Below, piece after piece: positions 10,401 to 16,799 of a DNA stretch of 64,000 bases. The first letter of the stretch is position 1; each line of letters opens with the position of its first letter. A program made the translations under genes and the position numbers. Source of the DNA: Prevotella sp. (GTDB lineage: Bacteria; Bacteroidota; Bacteroidia; Bacteroidales; Bacteroidaceae); contig JAFPZD010000200.1 of assembly GCA_017417465.1 (NCBI GenBank), forward strand, positions 1 to 64,000. The letters are read 5' to 3'. The notes under the pieces are model-generated. The model was not told the DNA's origin. It saw nothing but the letters and a program-made list of their open reading frames with translations, and made no database searches.

Positions 10401-10851
10401 TGGACAGATGGAACTGATGAAGGTGACACGCGCTGATGGCACTGAGGTTTACATGGACAACATCTGGCAAACTGACCGCACACTTCGCGACGGAAAGGAT
10501 CCATTCTATGAGAACCGTCTACACTTCATTGTCAATACTGCGAGCGAGTGCGAAACACTCCACCTCATTTTTGAACCCAAGGAGGATGAGACGACCGGAT
10601 TGCTTCAACTTTCCGATGACCTTCTCGTTAGAATCTCACCGTTACCACTACGTGACAACATGCGCATTACTGGTAATTTCAAGGAGATTCACCATGTAAG
10701 CATCTATGATATGCGTGGCGTCAAAATATTCAGTACGGGCAATATACGGGCTGGTCAAAGCATCCACATAGGTAAACATAATACAGGTATTTACTATATC
10801 CAAGTAGCGACCGACAAGGGGACCTATCGTGCAAAGGTACAAAAGCGTTAG
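4465..10851 (+). CDS. Giant secreted protein with cohesin-like and alpha/beta hydrolase (lipase-like) domains
   Basis: This is a 2128-residue exported protein with a signal peptide at residues 1-22 (LSAEA/QQ). Residues ~25-160 resemble a cohesin-like beta sandwich (PVIIENTDEVVGAQFDITMP). A series of beta, Ig-like domains follows to ~residue 780, then a low-complexity Pro/Asp/Asn linker (~830-905). Residues ~1018-1220 form an alpha/beta hydrolase: the strand PPVVFIHGLND, the nucleophile elbow GHSMGG (Ser ~1104) and NTPHAGSEIAD resemble PGAP1/lipase-class esterases. Residues ~1225-1335 are Gly/Ala-rich and hydrophobic (GLIGGMIGGGIGSVAG), possibly membrane-interacting. Further beta domains precede a C-terminal sorting-like domain (~2050-2128). 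The stretch from about 6.8 to 9.05 kb is visibly richer in A/T than its flanks, suggesting the hydrolase block was acquired as a unit. The substrate is unknown; lipid or acyl ester is an inference from the fold. Confidence 0.75.
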   Translation: MKTTKYLFLTLLMALFGLSAEAQQRNVLQLPDVTVLIGNAQLPVIIENTDEVVGAQFDITMPDGITVETTGTLSDRGNGHTVTVNQLSNGDYRVLLHSGANHPLLGQTGVVMYLPIDIPDYFEEGSEYQLTIKNAVLGKANGENVLTDATAGKMRITKMPRLTATASKTKFYEGEKMIVTVTNERAPVTDLTLKVSCDHPERVTFPETVVMVARSTSVSFEVEALQDTDITDEQIVTITVAADDHYAANCEVSLLDDDRLPTVQTNKAAYKPGETVLITGQMFGPAAINAKIAIYVVHNGKREMISTKTDDEGKFTAAYNISASQSGHFNIEVCYAGEAGSEELASFETFGLQLSSYNSEADIELGTPASGTIIVTNTVPIKQTGLKIEQRGDSVNCAFTFTVPEDIEANGTVEIAYTITPNAVSEGTNWQQMPIEISTTEGSKVSYTFYYYVQSALATLLAEPSSIETTMTKGATREYPLVITNTGKGETGTITLGLPDFMNTATPRNMPSLASGESTTILLELTPTDNMTLNVPVTGNLAINCENANGLSVGFSIEPVSVSTGTLTVDVTDELTYYAETVVAPHVKDAKIEIKHPVSYEVVANGTSNEKGLFDTELAEGLYLLEVSAPKHETFRSQIMIDPGKNKSVEAFLSYQNVTYDWNVEETDVEDTYNLELVADYDVRIPKPALITRIAIDEQPFDGTIIPIEVTNKGLININDVNVTLAVTPEEYSVEFLTNPHLDYLAPQQTETFYAQVKYNGAAGARKAANDSAKNDSGVKTASNESSGSYPCGDEERKVHEISWKIWNIDDDELADIEDIIKKLKENLQSSDSTHSSGKQKPGSGSGETGFGYVTPHIPPVDNTKICFNPTDPDDPNNPNAPNDPIDLDIAPSGDPNDDADCDGRSEPTFVYNLVPVSGTQYKIKGVAADGVSQLKIVLDPKESHIPKEDCESFTDFEWYVREGYGKIEGSSFREAIYTAPDSFPENNSSYSWMVEAQLIYTHHYNSSVSEVKHVHVNIEIIRPPVVFIHGLNDTEQCWREMDSLLIKSGLYRDGINFRLDYSTTNTSSFNTNVPVVGLGIQKAQRRALCKGYVATKCDLVGHSMGGILARLYVQNGATYYGTNTKEVNRIITVNTPHAGSEIADCVMGHKVFIGRVANLILNEKLDFFNFDIDKRIGAIKDLAVESEAIENLNANVSLKCDVPVISIATSLKESSMLLQGMGIAVDAAIGVISGLIATAASASTGPVAAAVGVAIGVLAATYAGHIVGSDLPQVGVGDWVVSTQSQVGGCRSNIIIEEDDGTSETISGLIGGMIGGGIGSVAGRIIAASMTEPWHVISPKHKVVMDTLKILLSKNANDSAFSKLWFAPEPRYFDHDLWWLKWGASPVLALLPFSQLKNTPKILKTGADFSNMADVLNDALGIADFVVSFTDYIVNNISSSRTKANTQNKLNQKRILRLKLNHLEGFSDPMITVAYEKEKIAMAIGYDVELQIPSTFSGNAKVTILMKSENDTIRYADFIYSIDQPLATPVSLTLDETTLDVDDSEPLRLYCTWNDGTETKVVPDEITFEHDGVAALVGKYIVGLKKGRTKATASYRGLTCDGLIRVFAAEDNDNDEASESVCSKVTLSFKQEMVTTRQAFRGTLAVNNGSGTRKLKDLKLNLEVKDEMGNIATEHEFQIDLESLDGFEGELDFTSGWSLNAESKGTATILFVPTKYAAQTEPKKWWFGGTFSYTDPDTDLTVTRELYAVPLTVNPTPELDMDYFLQRDVFGDDPLTEDVVENCQPAEFALLINNKGYGDAQNVSMVTHKPEIVDNEKGLLIDFDLLGSQLNGREKTLAFGKTIPSDFGSIPAHTQAYAQWWLQSPLLGHFTSYNVNATHVTSRDNPDLSLLDQVKVHELIHGFTVSTDGDKPLRGFLVNDIKDNEDKPDAIYFTDATQQQVNIATSADIVMQGDNEYVLTVNSSTEGWYYGSLLDPTNGQMELMKVTRADGTEVYMDNIWQTDRTLRDGKDPFYENRLHFIVNTASECETLHLIFEPKEDETTGLLQLSDDLLVRISPLPLRDNMRITGNFKEIHHVSIYDMRGVKIFSTGNIRAGQSIHIGKHNTGIYYIQVATDKGTYRAKVQKR

Positions 10852-10888
10852 CTCTGTATCTGTTTGCCAACTGATAATGATTCTTTAA

Positions 10889-10921
10889 AAATCCGCGAAA
10901 CTTTGGCTGTTTCGCGGATTT
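10889..10921 (+). terminator. Rho-independent terminator
   Basis: Arms at 10889-10901 and 10909-10921 (AATCCGCGAAAC with its complement) form a 13-bp stem with a 7-nt loop, followed by a T run. It lies 37 bp after the stop of the giant secreted protein and just before the dnaE promoter. Confidence 0.85.
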
Positions 10922-10925
10922 TTTG

Positions 10926-10934
10926 TAATTTTGC
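10926..10934 (+). promoter_or_regulatory. -7 box (TAATTTTGC) of dnaE
   Basis: The match to TAnnTTTGC lies 51 bp before the dnaE start and directly after the terminator. An in-frame ATG at 10931 falls inside this box, which argues for the downstream start at 10985. Confidence 0.75.
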
Positions 10935-10984
10935 ACCAAATTTGCTGCAGAGTTTTATCGGATACTAAATACGAACATTATCAG

Positions 10985-13900
10985 ATGGAAGACTTCATAC
11001 ACCTTCACGTACATACATACTACTCCATACTGGACGGGCAGTCGAGTATTAAGAAGCTGGTAAACAAAGCTGTGGGCGACGGCATGCGTGGCATGGCAAT
11101 TACCGACCACGGCGACATGTTTGGCATCAAGGAGTTCCACGACATTGTGAACGACCTGAACAAGAAGCGGAAGAAGGAGGGGCAGGAGCCTTTCAAGCCC
11201 ATCTTCGGCTGCGAGATGTACGTTTCGAAGTACGGCCCCAAGGAGCAGAAGAACGGCAAGCAGGACCAGAGTGGCTACCACCTCATCGTGCTTGCCAAGA
11301 ACTACAAGGGCTACAAGAACCTGATCAAGCTGGTGTCGAATTCGTGGGTTGACGGTTTCTACATGCGTCCACGTACCGACCGCGCCGACCTTGAGCGCTA
11401 CCATGAGGGGCTGATCGTCTGCTCGGCCTGTATCGCCGGCGAGGTGCCACGTAAGATTCTCAACGGCGACATGGCAGGCGCCCGTGAGGCCGTGGAGTGG
11501 TATCACAACCTGTTTGGCGACGACTACTACCTGGAGCTGATGCGCCATGAGGTGACCGACCCCACCATCCGCGCCAATCGTGAGACGTACCCGATGCAGC
11601 AGCAGGCCAACAAGGTGCTCATCGAGCTGGCCCGCGAGTATGGCATCAAGCTGATCTGTACGAACGACGCCCACTTCGTAGACCAGGAGAACGCTGAGGC
11701 CCACGACCACCTGCTCTGCCTGTCGACGGGCAAGGAGCTGGACGACCCCACGCGCATGCTCTATTCGAAGCAGGAGTGGTTCAAGACGCGGGCTGAGATG
11801 AATGCCGTGTTCAGCGACATCCCAGAAGCTCTGAGTAACACGCTGGAGATTCTCGACAAGGTTGAGATCTACAGCCTGGATCATGACCCCATCATGCCCT
11901 TCTTCCCCATTCCTGAGAGCTTTGGCACTGAGGAGCAGTGGCGGCAGAAATACACTGAGGACGACCTCTTCCGTGAGTTCACTTCCGACGAGAACGGCGA
12001 GAACCCGCTGCCACGCGAAGAGGGTGAGAAGAAGATCAAGAAGCTGGGCGGCTACGACAAGCTCTACCGCATCAAGTTTGAGGCCGACTACCTAGCGAAG
12101 CTGGCGTATGAGGGGGCATATAAGAGGTATGGGAAAGCCTCCCCAAGCCCCTCCGAAGGAGGGGATGTCCAGTTACATAATGCTACGGATGGGGCTGGCG
12201 AATTATCTAATCAAACACCCCCTCCTTCGGAGGGGCTTGGGGAGGCCTTACCTGCTGAAGTCCTCGAGCGTATCAAGTTCGAGCTCCACATCATGAAGAC
12301 GATGGGTTTCCCTGGCTACTTCCTCATCGTGCAGGACTTCATCAACTCGGCCCGTGAAAAGCTGGGCGTGATGGTAGGGCCTGGACGTGGCAGTGCTGCC
12401 GGCTCTGTGGTGGCCTACTGCCTGGGCATTACGAAGATAGACCCTTTGAAATACGACTTGCTGTTCGAGCGCTTCCTGAATCCTGACCGTATCTCGCTGC
12501 CCGATATTGACACTGACTTCGATGACGATGGCCGTGGCCGTGTGCTGAAATGGGTCGAGGACAAGTACGGCCATGACAACTGCGCCCACATCATCACCTA
12601 CGCCTCGATGGCCACGAAGAACAGTATCAAGGATGTCGCACGTGTGGAGAAGGTGCCACTGGCCATCGCGAATGCCCTGTGCAAGGCCATCCCCGACCGT
12701 CTGCCTGACGGCATGAAGATGAATCTTCCAAATGCCATCAAGTGCACCCGCGAGCTGCAAGATGCTGAGGCGAGCCCTGACCCGGCGCTGGCCAACACCA
12801 TCAAGTATGCCAAAATGCTGGAGGGAACGGTTCGCGGCACCGGCATCCATGCCTGTGGCTTCATCATCTGCCGTGACCCCATCAGCGACTGGGTGCCAGT
12901 GAGCACTGCCGACGACCCCGACTTCAAGGACGTGAAGACCAACTGCACGCAGTACGACGGGCACGTCATCGAGTCGACAGGCCTCATCAAGATGGACTTC
13001 CTCGGCCTGAAGACACTCTCGGAGCTGAAGGAGGCCTGCGCCAATATCAAGCTGACGCGTGGCATTGATATAGACCTTGACACGATTCCCATCGACGACC
13101 CAAATACCTACGCACTCTATCAGCAAGGGCGCACTGTGGGCACGTTCCAGTTTGAGTCGAGCGGCATGCAGAAGTACCTGCGCGAGCTGCACCCCACTGT
13201 GTTCGAAGACCTCATCGCCATGAACGCCCTCTACCGTCCGGGGCCTATGGACTACATCCCCTCGTTCATTGCCCGTAAGAACGGCCGCGAGGAAATCAAG
13301 TACGACATTCCCTGCATGGAGAAGTACCTGAAGGACACCTACGGCATTACCGTCTATCAGGAGCAGGTGATGCTGCTGAGCCGCCAGCTGGCTGACTTCA
13401 CCCGTGGTGAGAGCGACGCCCTGCGTAAGGCTATGGGTAAGAAGAAGAAAGACATCGTCGATGCGATGAAGCCCAAGTTCATTGAAGGCGGCAAGAAGAA
13501 CGGCCACGACCCCGCCGTGCTGGAGAAAATCTGGGCCGACTGGGAGAAGTTCGCTTCCTATGCCTTCAACAAGTCGCATGCCGCCTGCTACTCATGGGTG
13601 GCTTACCAAACGGCTTTCCTAAAGGCCAACTACCCCGCTGAGTTCATGGCGGCCATCATGACCCGTCGCCGTGACCAGATCACTGAAATCACAAAACTGA
13701 TGGACGAGTGCAAGCAGATGGGCATTGCCACGCTGGGGCCCGACGTGAACGAGTCGTACCTGAAGTTCGGTGTGAACAAGAAGGGCGAGATACGCTTCGG
13801 ACTGGCTGCCATCAAAGGACTGGGCGACGGTGCTGCGCAAGCCATCATCAACGAGCGTGAGAAGAGTGGTCCCTACAAGAGCATCTTCGACTTTGCCCAG

Positions 13901-14812
13901 CGTGTGCCCTTCACCAACCTCAACCGCAAAGGCTATGAGACCCTGGCGCTGAGTGGTGGCTTCGACAGCTTTGGCATCCGCCGTGAAGAGTTCTTCGCCA
14001 TGAATGCCAAGGGTGAGCAGTTCCTTGACACACTGGTGCGCTACGGACAAATGTACCAGCAATCGAAGGCCGAACAGCAGAACTCGCTCTTCGGTGGCTT
14101 CGACGACGTTGAGATTGCCACGCCCCCTATCCCAAAGACCGACACACGGTGGAGCGACATCGAGCGTCTGAACAAAGAGCGTGATCTGGTGGGCATCTAT
14201 CTCTCGGCCCATCCACTCGACGAATACAAAATCGTACTCGACAACTTGTGTAATGCCCAATGCCAGGAGCTGGCCGACAACGGAGCAGCCCTGGCGGACC
14301 GAGAGGAAGTGACGCTGGGTGGCATTGTCACCGCCGTGCGCTCGAAGTTCACCAAGAACGGCAAGCCCTGCGGCTTCGTCACCCTCGAGGACTTCAACGG
14401 CTCTGGCGAGCTGGCACTCTTCGGCGAGGACTGGGGGCGCTGGAACGGCATGTTCACCGAGGGAGCCTCGGTCTATGTGACGGCGAAGATGCTGCCACGC
14501 TTCCGTTTCCAGGAAGACAGTCCACTGGACCTTAGGGTTCAGAACATCGACTATCTGCAAACGGTGAAGGAGAAGGCCATCGACCGCATCACCATTTCGC
14601 TGACCACCGACAAGCTCAACGAACAGATCGTGGCCGACCTGCAAGAGATTATCAGCGAGTGTCCTGGCAAGACGAAGCTGTTCTTCCAACTGCGCGACAC
14701 CCAGGGGCGCCACCATGTGCTGCTGCGCTCCAAGAGTAACACGATCGACGTCAGGCACCAGCTCATTGACTATATCGAGACTCATGAGGCGTTGGACTAT
14801 AAGATTAATTGA
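10985..14812 (+). CDS. dnaE: DNA polymerase III subunit alpha
   Basis: This is the replicative polymerase catalytic subunit, acting at the fork with the beta clamp. The start MEDFIHLHVHTYYS is the usual beginning of the PHP domain (residues ~1-210), with later metal-site histidines (ITDHGDM). The polymerase core shows GPGRGSAAGS and the catalytic acidic motif PDIDTDF (~residue 507). Helix-hairpin-helix (ALSGGFDSFG) and OB-fold (LGGIVTAVRSKFTKNGKP) regions follow near the C terminus. Total length is 1275 residues. An extra ~37 residues (ASPSPSEGG...SEGLGEA) interrupt the expected junction YGK/LPAEVLERIKFEL and are encoded by a palindromic element at 12137-12246. The insertion keeps the frame and falls between the PHP side and the polymerase core, so the enzyme should still work. 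A plus-strand ABC exporter gene follows after a 7-bp repeat spacer. Confidence 0.97.
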   Translation: MEDFIHLHVHTYYSILDGQSSIKKLVNKAVGDGMRGMAITDHGDMFGIKEFHDIVNDLNKKRKKEGQEPFKPIFGCEMYVSKYGPKEQKNGKQDQSGYHLIVLAKNYKGYKNLIKLVSNSWVDGFYMRPRTDRADLERYHEGLIVCSACIAGEVPRKILNGDMAGAREAVEWYHNLFGDDYYLELMRHEVTDPTIRANRETYPMQQQANKVLIELAREYGIKLICTNDAHFVDQENAEAHDHLLCLSTGKELDDPTRMLYSKQEWFKTRAEMNAVFSDIPEALSNTLEILDKVEIYSLDHDPIMPFFPIPESFGTEEQWRQKYTEDDLFREFTSDENGENPLPREEGEKKIKKLGGYDKLYRIKFEADYLAKLAYEGAYKRYGKASPSPSEGGDVQLHNATDGAGELSNQTPPPSEGLGEALPAEVLERIKFELHIMKTMGFPGYFLIVQDFINSAREKLGVMVGPGRGSAAGSVVAYCLGITKIDPLKYDLLFERFLNPDRISLPDIDTDFDDDGRGRVLKWVEDKYGHDNCAHIITYASMATKNSIKDVARVEKVPLAIANALCKAIPDRLPDGMKMNLPNAIKCTRELQDAEASPDPALANTIKYAKMLEGTVRGTGIHACGFIICRDPISDWVPVSTADDPDFKDVKTNCTQYDGHVIESTGLIKMDFLGLKTLSELKEACANIKLTRGIDIDLDTIPIDDPNTYALYQQGRTVGTFQFESSGMQKYLRELHPTVFEDLIAMNALYRPGPMDYIPSFIARKNGREEIKYDIPCMEKYLKDTYGITVYQEQVMLLSRQLADFTRGESDALRKAMGKKKKDIVDAMKPKFIEGGKKNGHDPAVLEKIWADWEKFASYAFNKSHAACYSWVAYQTAFLKANYPAEFMAAIMTRRRDQITEITKLMDECKQMGIATLGPDVNESYLKFGVNKKGEIRFGLAAIKGLGDGAAQAIINEREKSGPYKSIFDFAQRVPFTNLNRKGYETLALSGGFDSFGIRREEFFAMNAKGEQFLDTLVRYGQMYQQSKAEQQNSLFGGFDDVEIATPPIPKTDTRWSDIERLNKERDLVGIYLSAHPLDEYKIVLDNLCNAQCQELADNGAALADREEVTLGGIVTAVRSKFTKNGKPCGFVTLEDFNGSGELALFGEDWGRWNGMFTEGASVYVTAKMLPRFRFQEDSPLDLRVQNIDYLQTVKEKAIDRITISLTTDKLNEQIVADLQEIISECPGKTKLFFQLRDTQGRHHVLLRSKSNTIDVRHQLIDYIETHEALDYKIN
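12137..12246. repeat. Palindromic element inserted in frame in dnaE
   Basis: A 32-bp left arm (12137-12168) and right arm (12215-12246) are reverse complements with one mismatch, and each arm contains its own small CTCC-GAAGGAGG hairpin. The 46-bp loop is not repeated elsewhere in the window. The peptide from both arms is SPSEGG / PPSEGLGEA. Related arms occur at 51540-51571 and 53563-53702. Confidence 0.9.
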
Positions 14813-14813
14813 G

Positions 14814-14855
14814 TTAGGAGTTAGGAGTTAGGAGTTAGAAGTTAGGAGTTAAGAA
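14814..14855. repeat. 7-bp tandem repeat (ttaggag) spacer
   Basis: About six units of TTAGGAG, two of them slightly changed, begin two bases after the dnaE stop and fill most of the 57-bp gap to the ABC exporter gene. Related GGAGTTA repeats occur on the minus operon at 24284-24299 and 25131-25180, and upstream at 26984-27003. Confidence 0.85.
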
Positions 14856-14869
14856 GAAATAAGTAGTTA

Positions 14870-16717
14870 ATGAAAGAATTCCTGCAAGTGCTGAGGCGAT
14901 TTGTGCCTCCATATAAGAAATATCTTGTGCTGTCGGTGGTGTTCAATATCCTGTCGGCAGTGCTCAACATTTTCTCGTTTGCGGCGCTCATACCGATTCT
15001 GCAGATATTGTTCCAGACGGGCGATGCCGAGGCAGCCACCACACTGATGCCCTGGGACTGGGGCAACGTGCAGGAGGTGCTGATGAACAACCTGAACTAC
15101 CACGTCAACGGCCTGATAGCCGACTACGGTCAGACCACGACGCTGCTGCTCATCGGTATTTTCCTGGCTGTGACGACAGCCCTGAAGACAAGCGCCTACT
15201 TCGCCTCGTCGGCGACCATCATTCCCATCCGTACAGGTGTCGTTCGCGACATCCGCAACCAGCTTTACCGCAAGATCAACGCCCTGCCTTTAGGCTTCTT
15301 CAGCGAGGAGCGCAAGGGCGACATCATTGCCCGCATGAGTGGCGACGTGCAGGAGGTGGAGTCGAGCATCATGTCATCGCTCGACATGCTCTTCAAGAAC
15401 CCCATCCTCATCATCGTCTACTTCACGACGTTGCTCTTCGTCTCGTGGCAGCTGACGCTGTTCACCATCGTCTTCGTACCGCTGTTCGGATGGTTTATGG
15501 GCATCGTCGGCCGCAAGCTGAAGCAGCGCAGCATCAAGGCGCAGGCCCTCTGGAGCGACACGATGAGCCAGGTGGAGGAGACGCTCGGCGGCCTGCGCAT
15601 CATCAAGGCATTCTGTGCCGAGCAAACCATGAACGACCGCTTCGACCGTGTGAACAGTGCCTACCGTAACGACATCATGCGTGTGAACATCCGCCAGTCG
15701 ATGGCCCACCCCATGAGCGAGTTCCTCGGCACGGTGATGATCATCATCGTGATGTGGTTCGGCGGCATCCTCGTGCTTAACAACCAGGTCATCACTGGTC
15801 CCACGTTTGTCTACTACATGGTGATTCTCTACTCCATCATCCAGCCCCTGAAGGACTTCTCGAAGGCGGGCTATAACATCCCGAAAGGACTGGCATCGAT
15901 GGAGCGCATCGACAAGATTCTGCAGGCAGAGAACAACATCAGGGAGCCGGAGAAGCCGAAGCACATCGCATCGTTCCAGCATCAGATAGAGTTCCGCCAT
16001 GTGTCGTTCCGCTATGGCGACCAGTGGGTACTGCGCGACATCAACCTCATCATTCCCAAGGGCAAGACCATCGCACTGGTGGGACAAAGCGGTGGCGGAA
16101 AGTCGACACTCGTCGACCTCATCCCACGCTACTACGATGTGCAGGAGGGCGAGGTACTCATCGACGGCATCAACGTGAAAGACCTGGGTGTGCACGACCT
16201 GCGCAGCCTGATAGGCAATGTGAACCAGGAGGCCATCCTCTTCAACGACACGTTCAGGAACAACATCGCGTTTGGAGCGTCTGAGGGTTCCGATAGTCCT
16301 GAAGCGCTTCAGAAGCGTATCGAGGAGGCTGCACGCATCGCTAACGCCTACGATTTCATCATGCAGTCGGAGCATGGCTTCGACACCAACATCGGCGACC
16401 GCGGCGGACGCCTCTCAGGTGGTCAGCGCCAGCGCGTCAGCATCGCCCGTGCCATTCTGAAGAACCCACCCATCCTCATCCTCGACGAGGCGACCTCCGC
16501 CCTCGACACTGAGAGCGAGCGACTGGTGCAGGATGCCTTGGAACGTCTGATGAAGACACGCACAACCGTGGCCATCGCCCACCGACTGAGCACCATCAAG
16601 AATGCCGACGAGATCTGCGTCCTCCACGAAGGGCACATCGTAGAGCGAGGCACCCACGACAGTCTCCTTGCCAAGGATGGCTACTACCGACGCCTGCATG
16701 ACATGCAGCAAAGCTGA
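14870..16717 (+). CDS. ABC exporter, fused permease and ATPase (MsbA-like)
   Basis: A 615-residue half-transporter. Residues ~1-330 hold six predicted membrane helices (type I exporter fold). Residues ~370-615 form the nucleotide-binding domain with Walker A GQSGGGKST (~404), signature LSGGQRQR (~515), Walker B ILILDEATSALD (~535) and the H-loop AIAHRLST. It should work as a homodimer in the inner membrane. The family exports lipid A-core (MsbA), other lipids or peptides. The genes that follow (acyltransferase, Kdo-kinase-like, glycosyltransferases) favour an LPS or lipid A flippase role, but the motifs alone do not decide this. It is the first gene of an envelope operon running to 23255. Confidence 0.88.
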   Translation: MKEFLQVLRRFVPPYKKYLVLSVVFNILSAVLNIFSFAALIPILQILFQTGDAEAATTLMPWDWGNVQEVLMNNLNYHVNGLIADYGQTTTLLLIGIFLAVTTALKTSAYFASSATIIPIRTGVVRDIRNQLYRKINALPLGFFSEERKGDIIARMSGDVQEVESSIMSSLDMLFKNPILIIVYFTTLLFVSWQLTLFTIVFVPLFGWFMGIVGRKLKQRSIKAQALWSDTMSQVEETLGGLRIIKAFCAEQTMNDRFDRVNSAYRNDIMRVNIRQSMAHPMSEFLGTVMIIIVMWFGGILVLNNQVITGPTFVYYMVILYSIIQPLKDFSKAGYNIPKGLASMERIDKILQAENNIREPEKPKHIASFQHQIEFRHVSFRYGDQWVLRDINLIIPKGKTIALVGQSGGGKSTLVDLIPRYYDVQEGEVLIDGINVKDLGVHDLRSLIGNVNQEAILFNDTFRNNIAFGASEGSDSPEALQKRIEEAARIANAYDFIMQSEHGFDTNIGDRGGRLSGGQRQRVSIARAILKNPPILILDEATSALDTESERLVQDALERLMKTRTTVAIAHRLSTIKNADEICVLHEGHIVERGTHDSLLAKDGYYRRLHDMQQS

Positions 16718-16719
16718 GA

Positions 16720-16799
16720 GATTTGATGATTGGACGATTTCACGATTGGACTATTTCACGATTTCACGATTGGACTATTTTACGATTGGACTATTGACG
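16720..16799. repeat. 8-bp tandem repeat spacer (gattggac/gatttcac)
   Basis: Ten consecutive 8-bp units of the pattern KATTNNAC or close variants fill the whole interval, two bases after the ABC exporter stop to the base before the ATG at 16800. If translated from an upstream start it would give a repetitive FTISRLDY peptide, which I regard as artefactual. Confidence 0.85.

Noticed and set aside
10955-14785. Long minus-strand frames opposite dnaE
   Set aside because: They mirror dnaE codon structure (third-position bias) and have no recognisable domains; the same explanation covers the long antisense frames elsewhere in the window.
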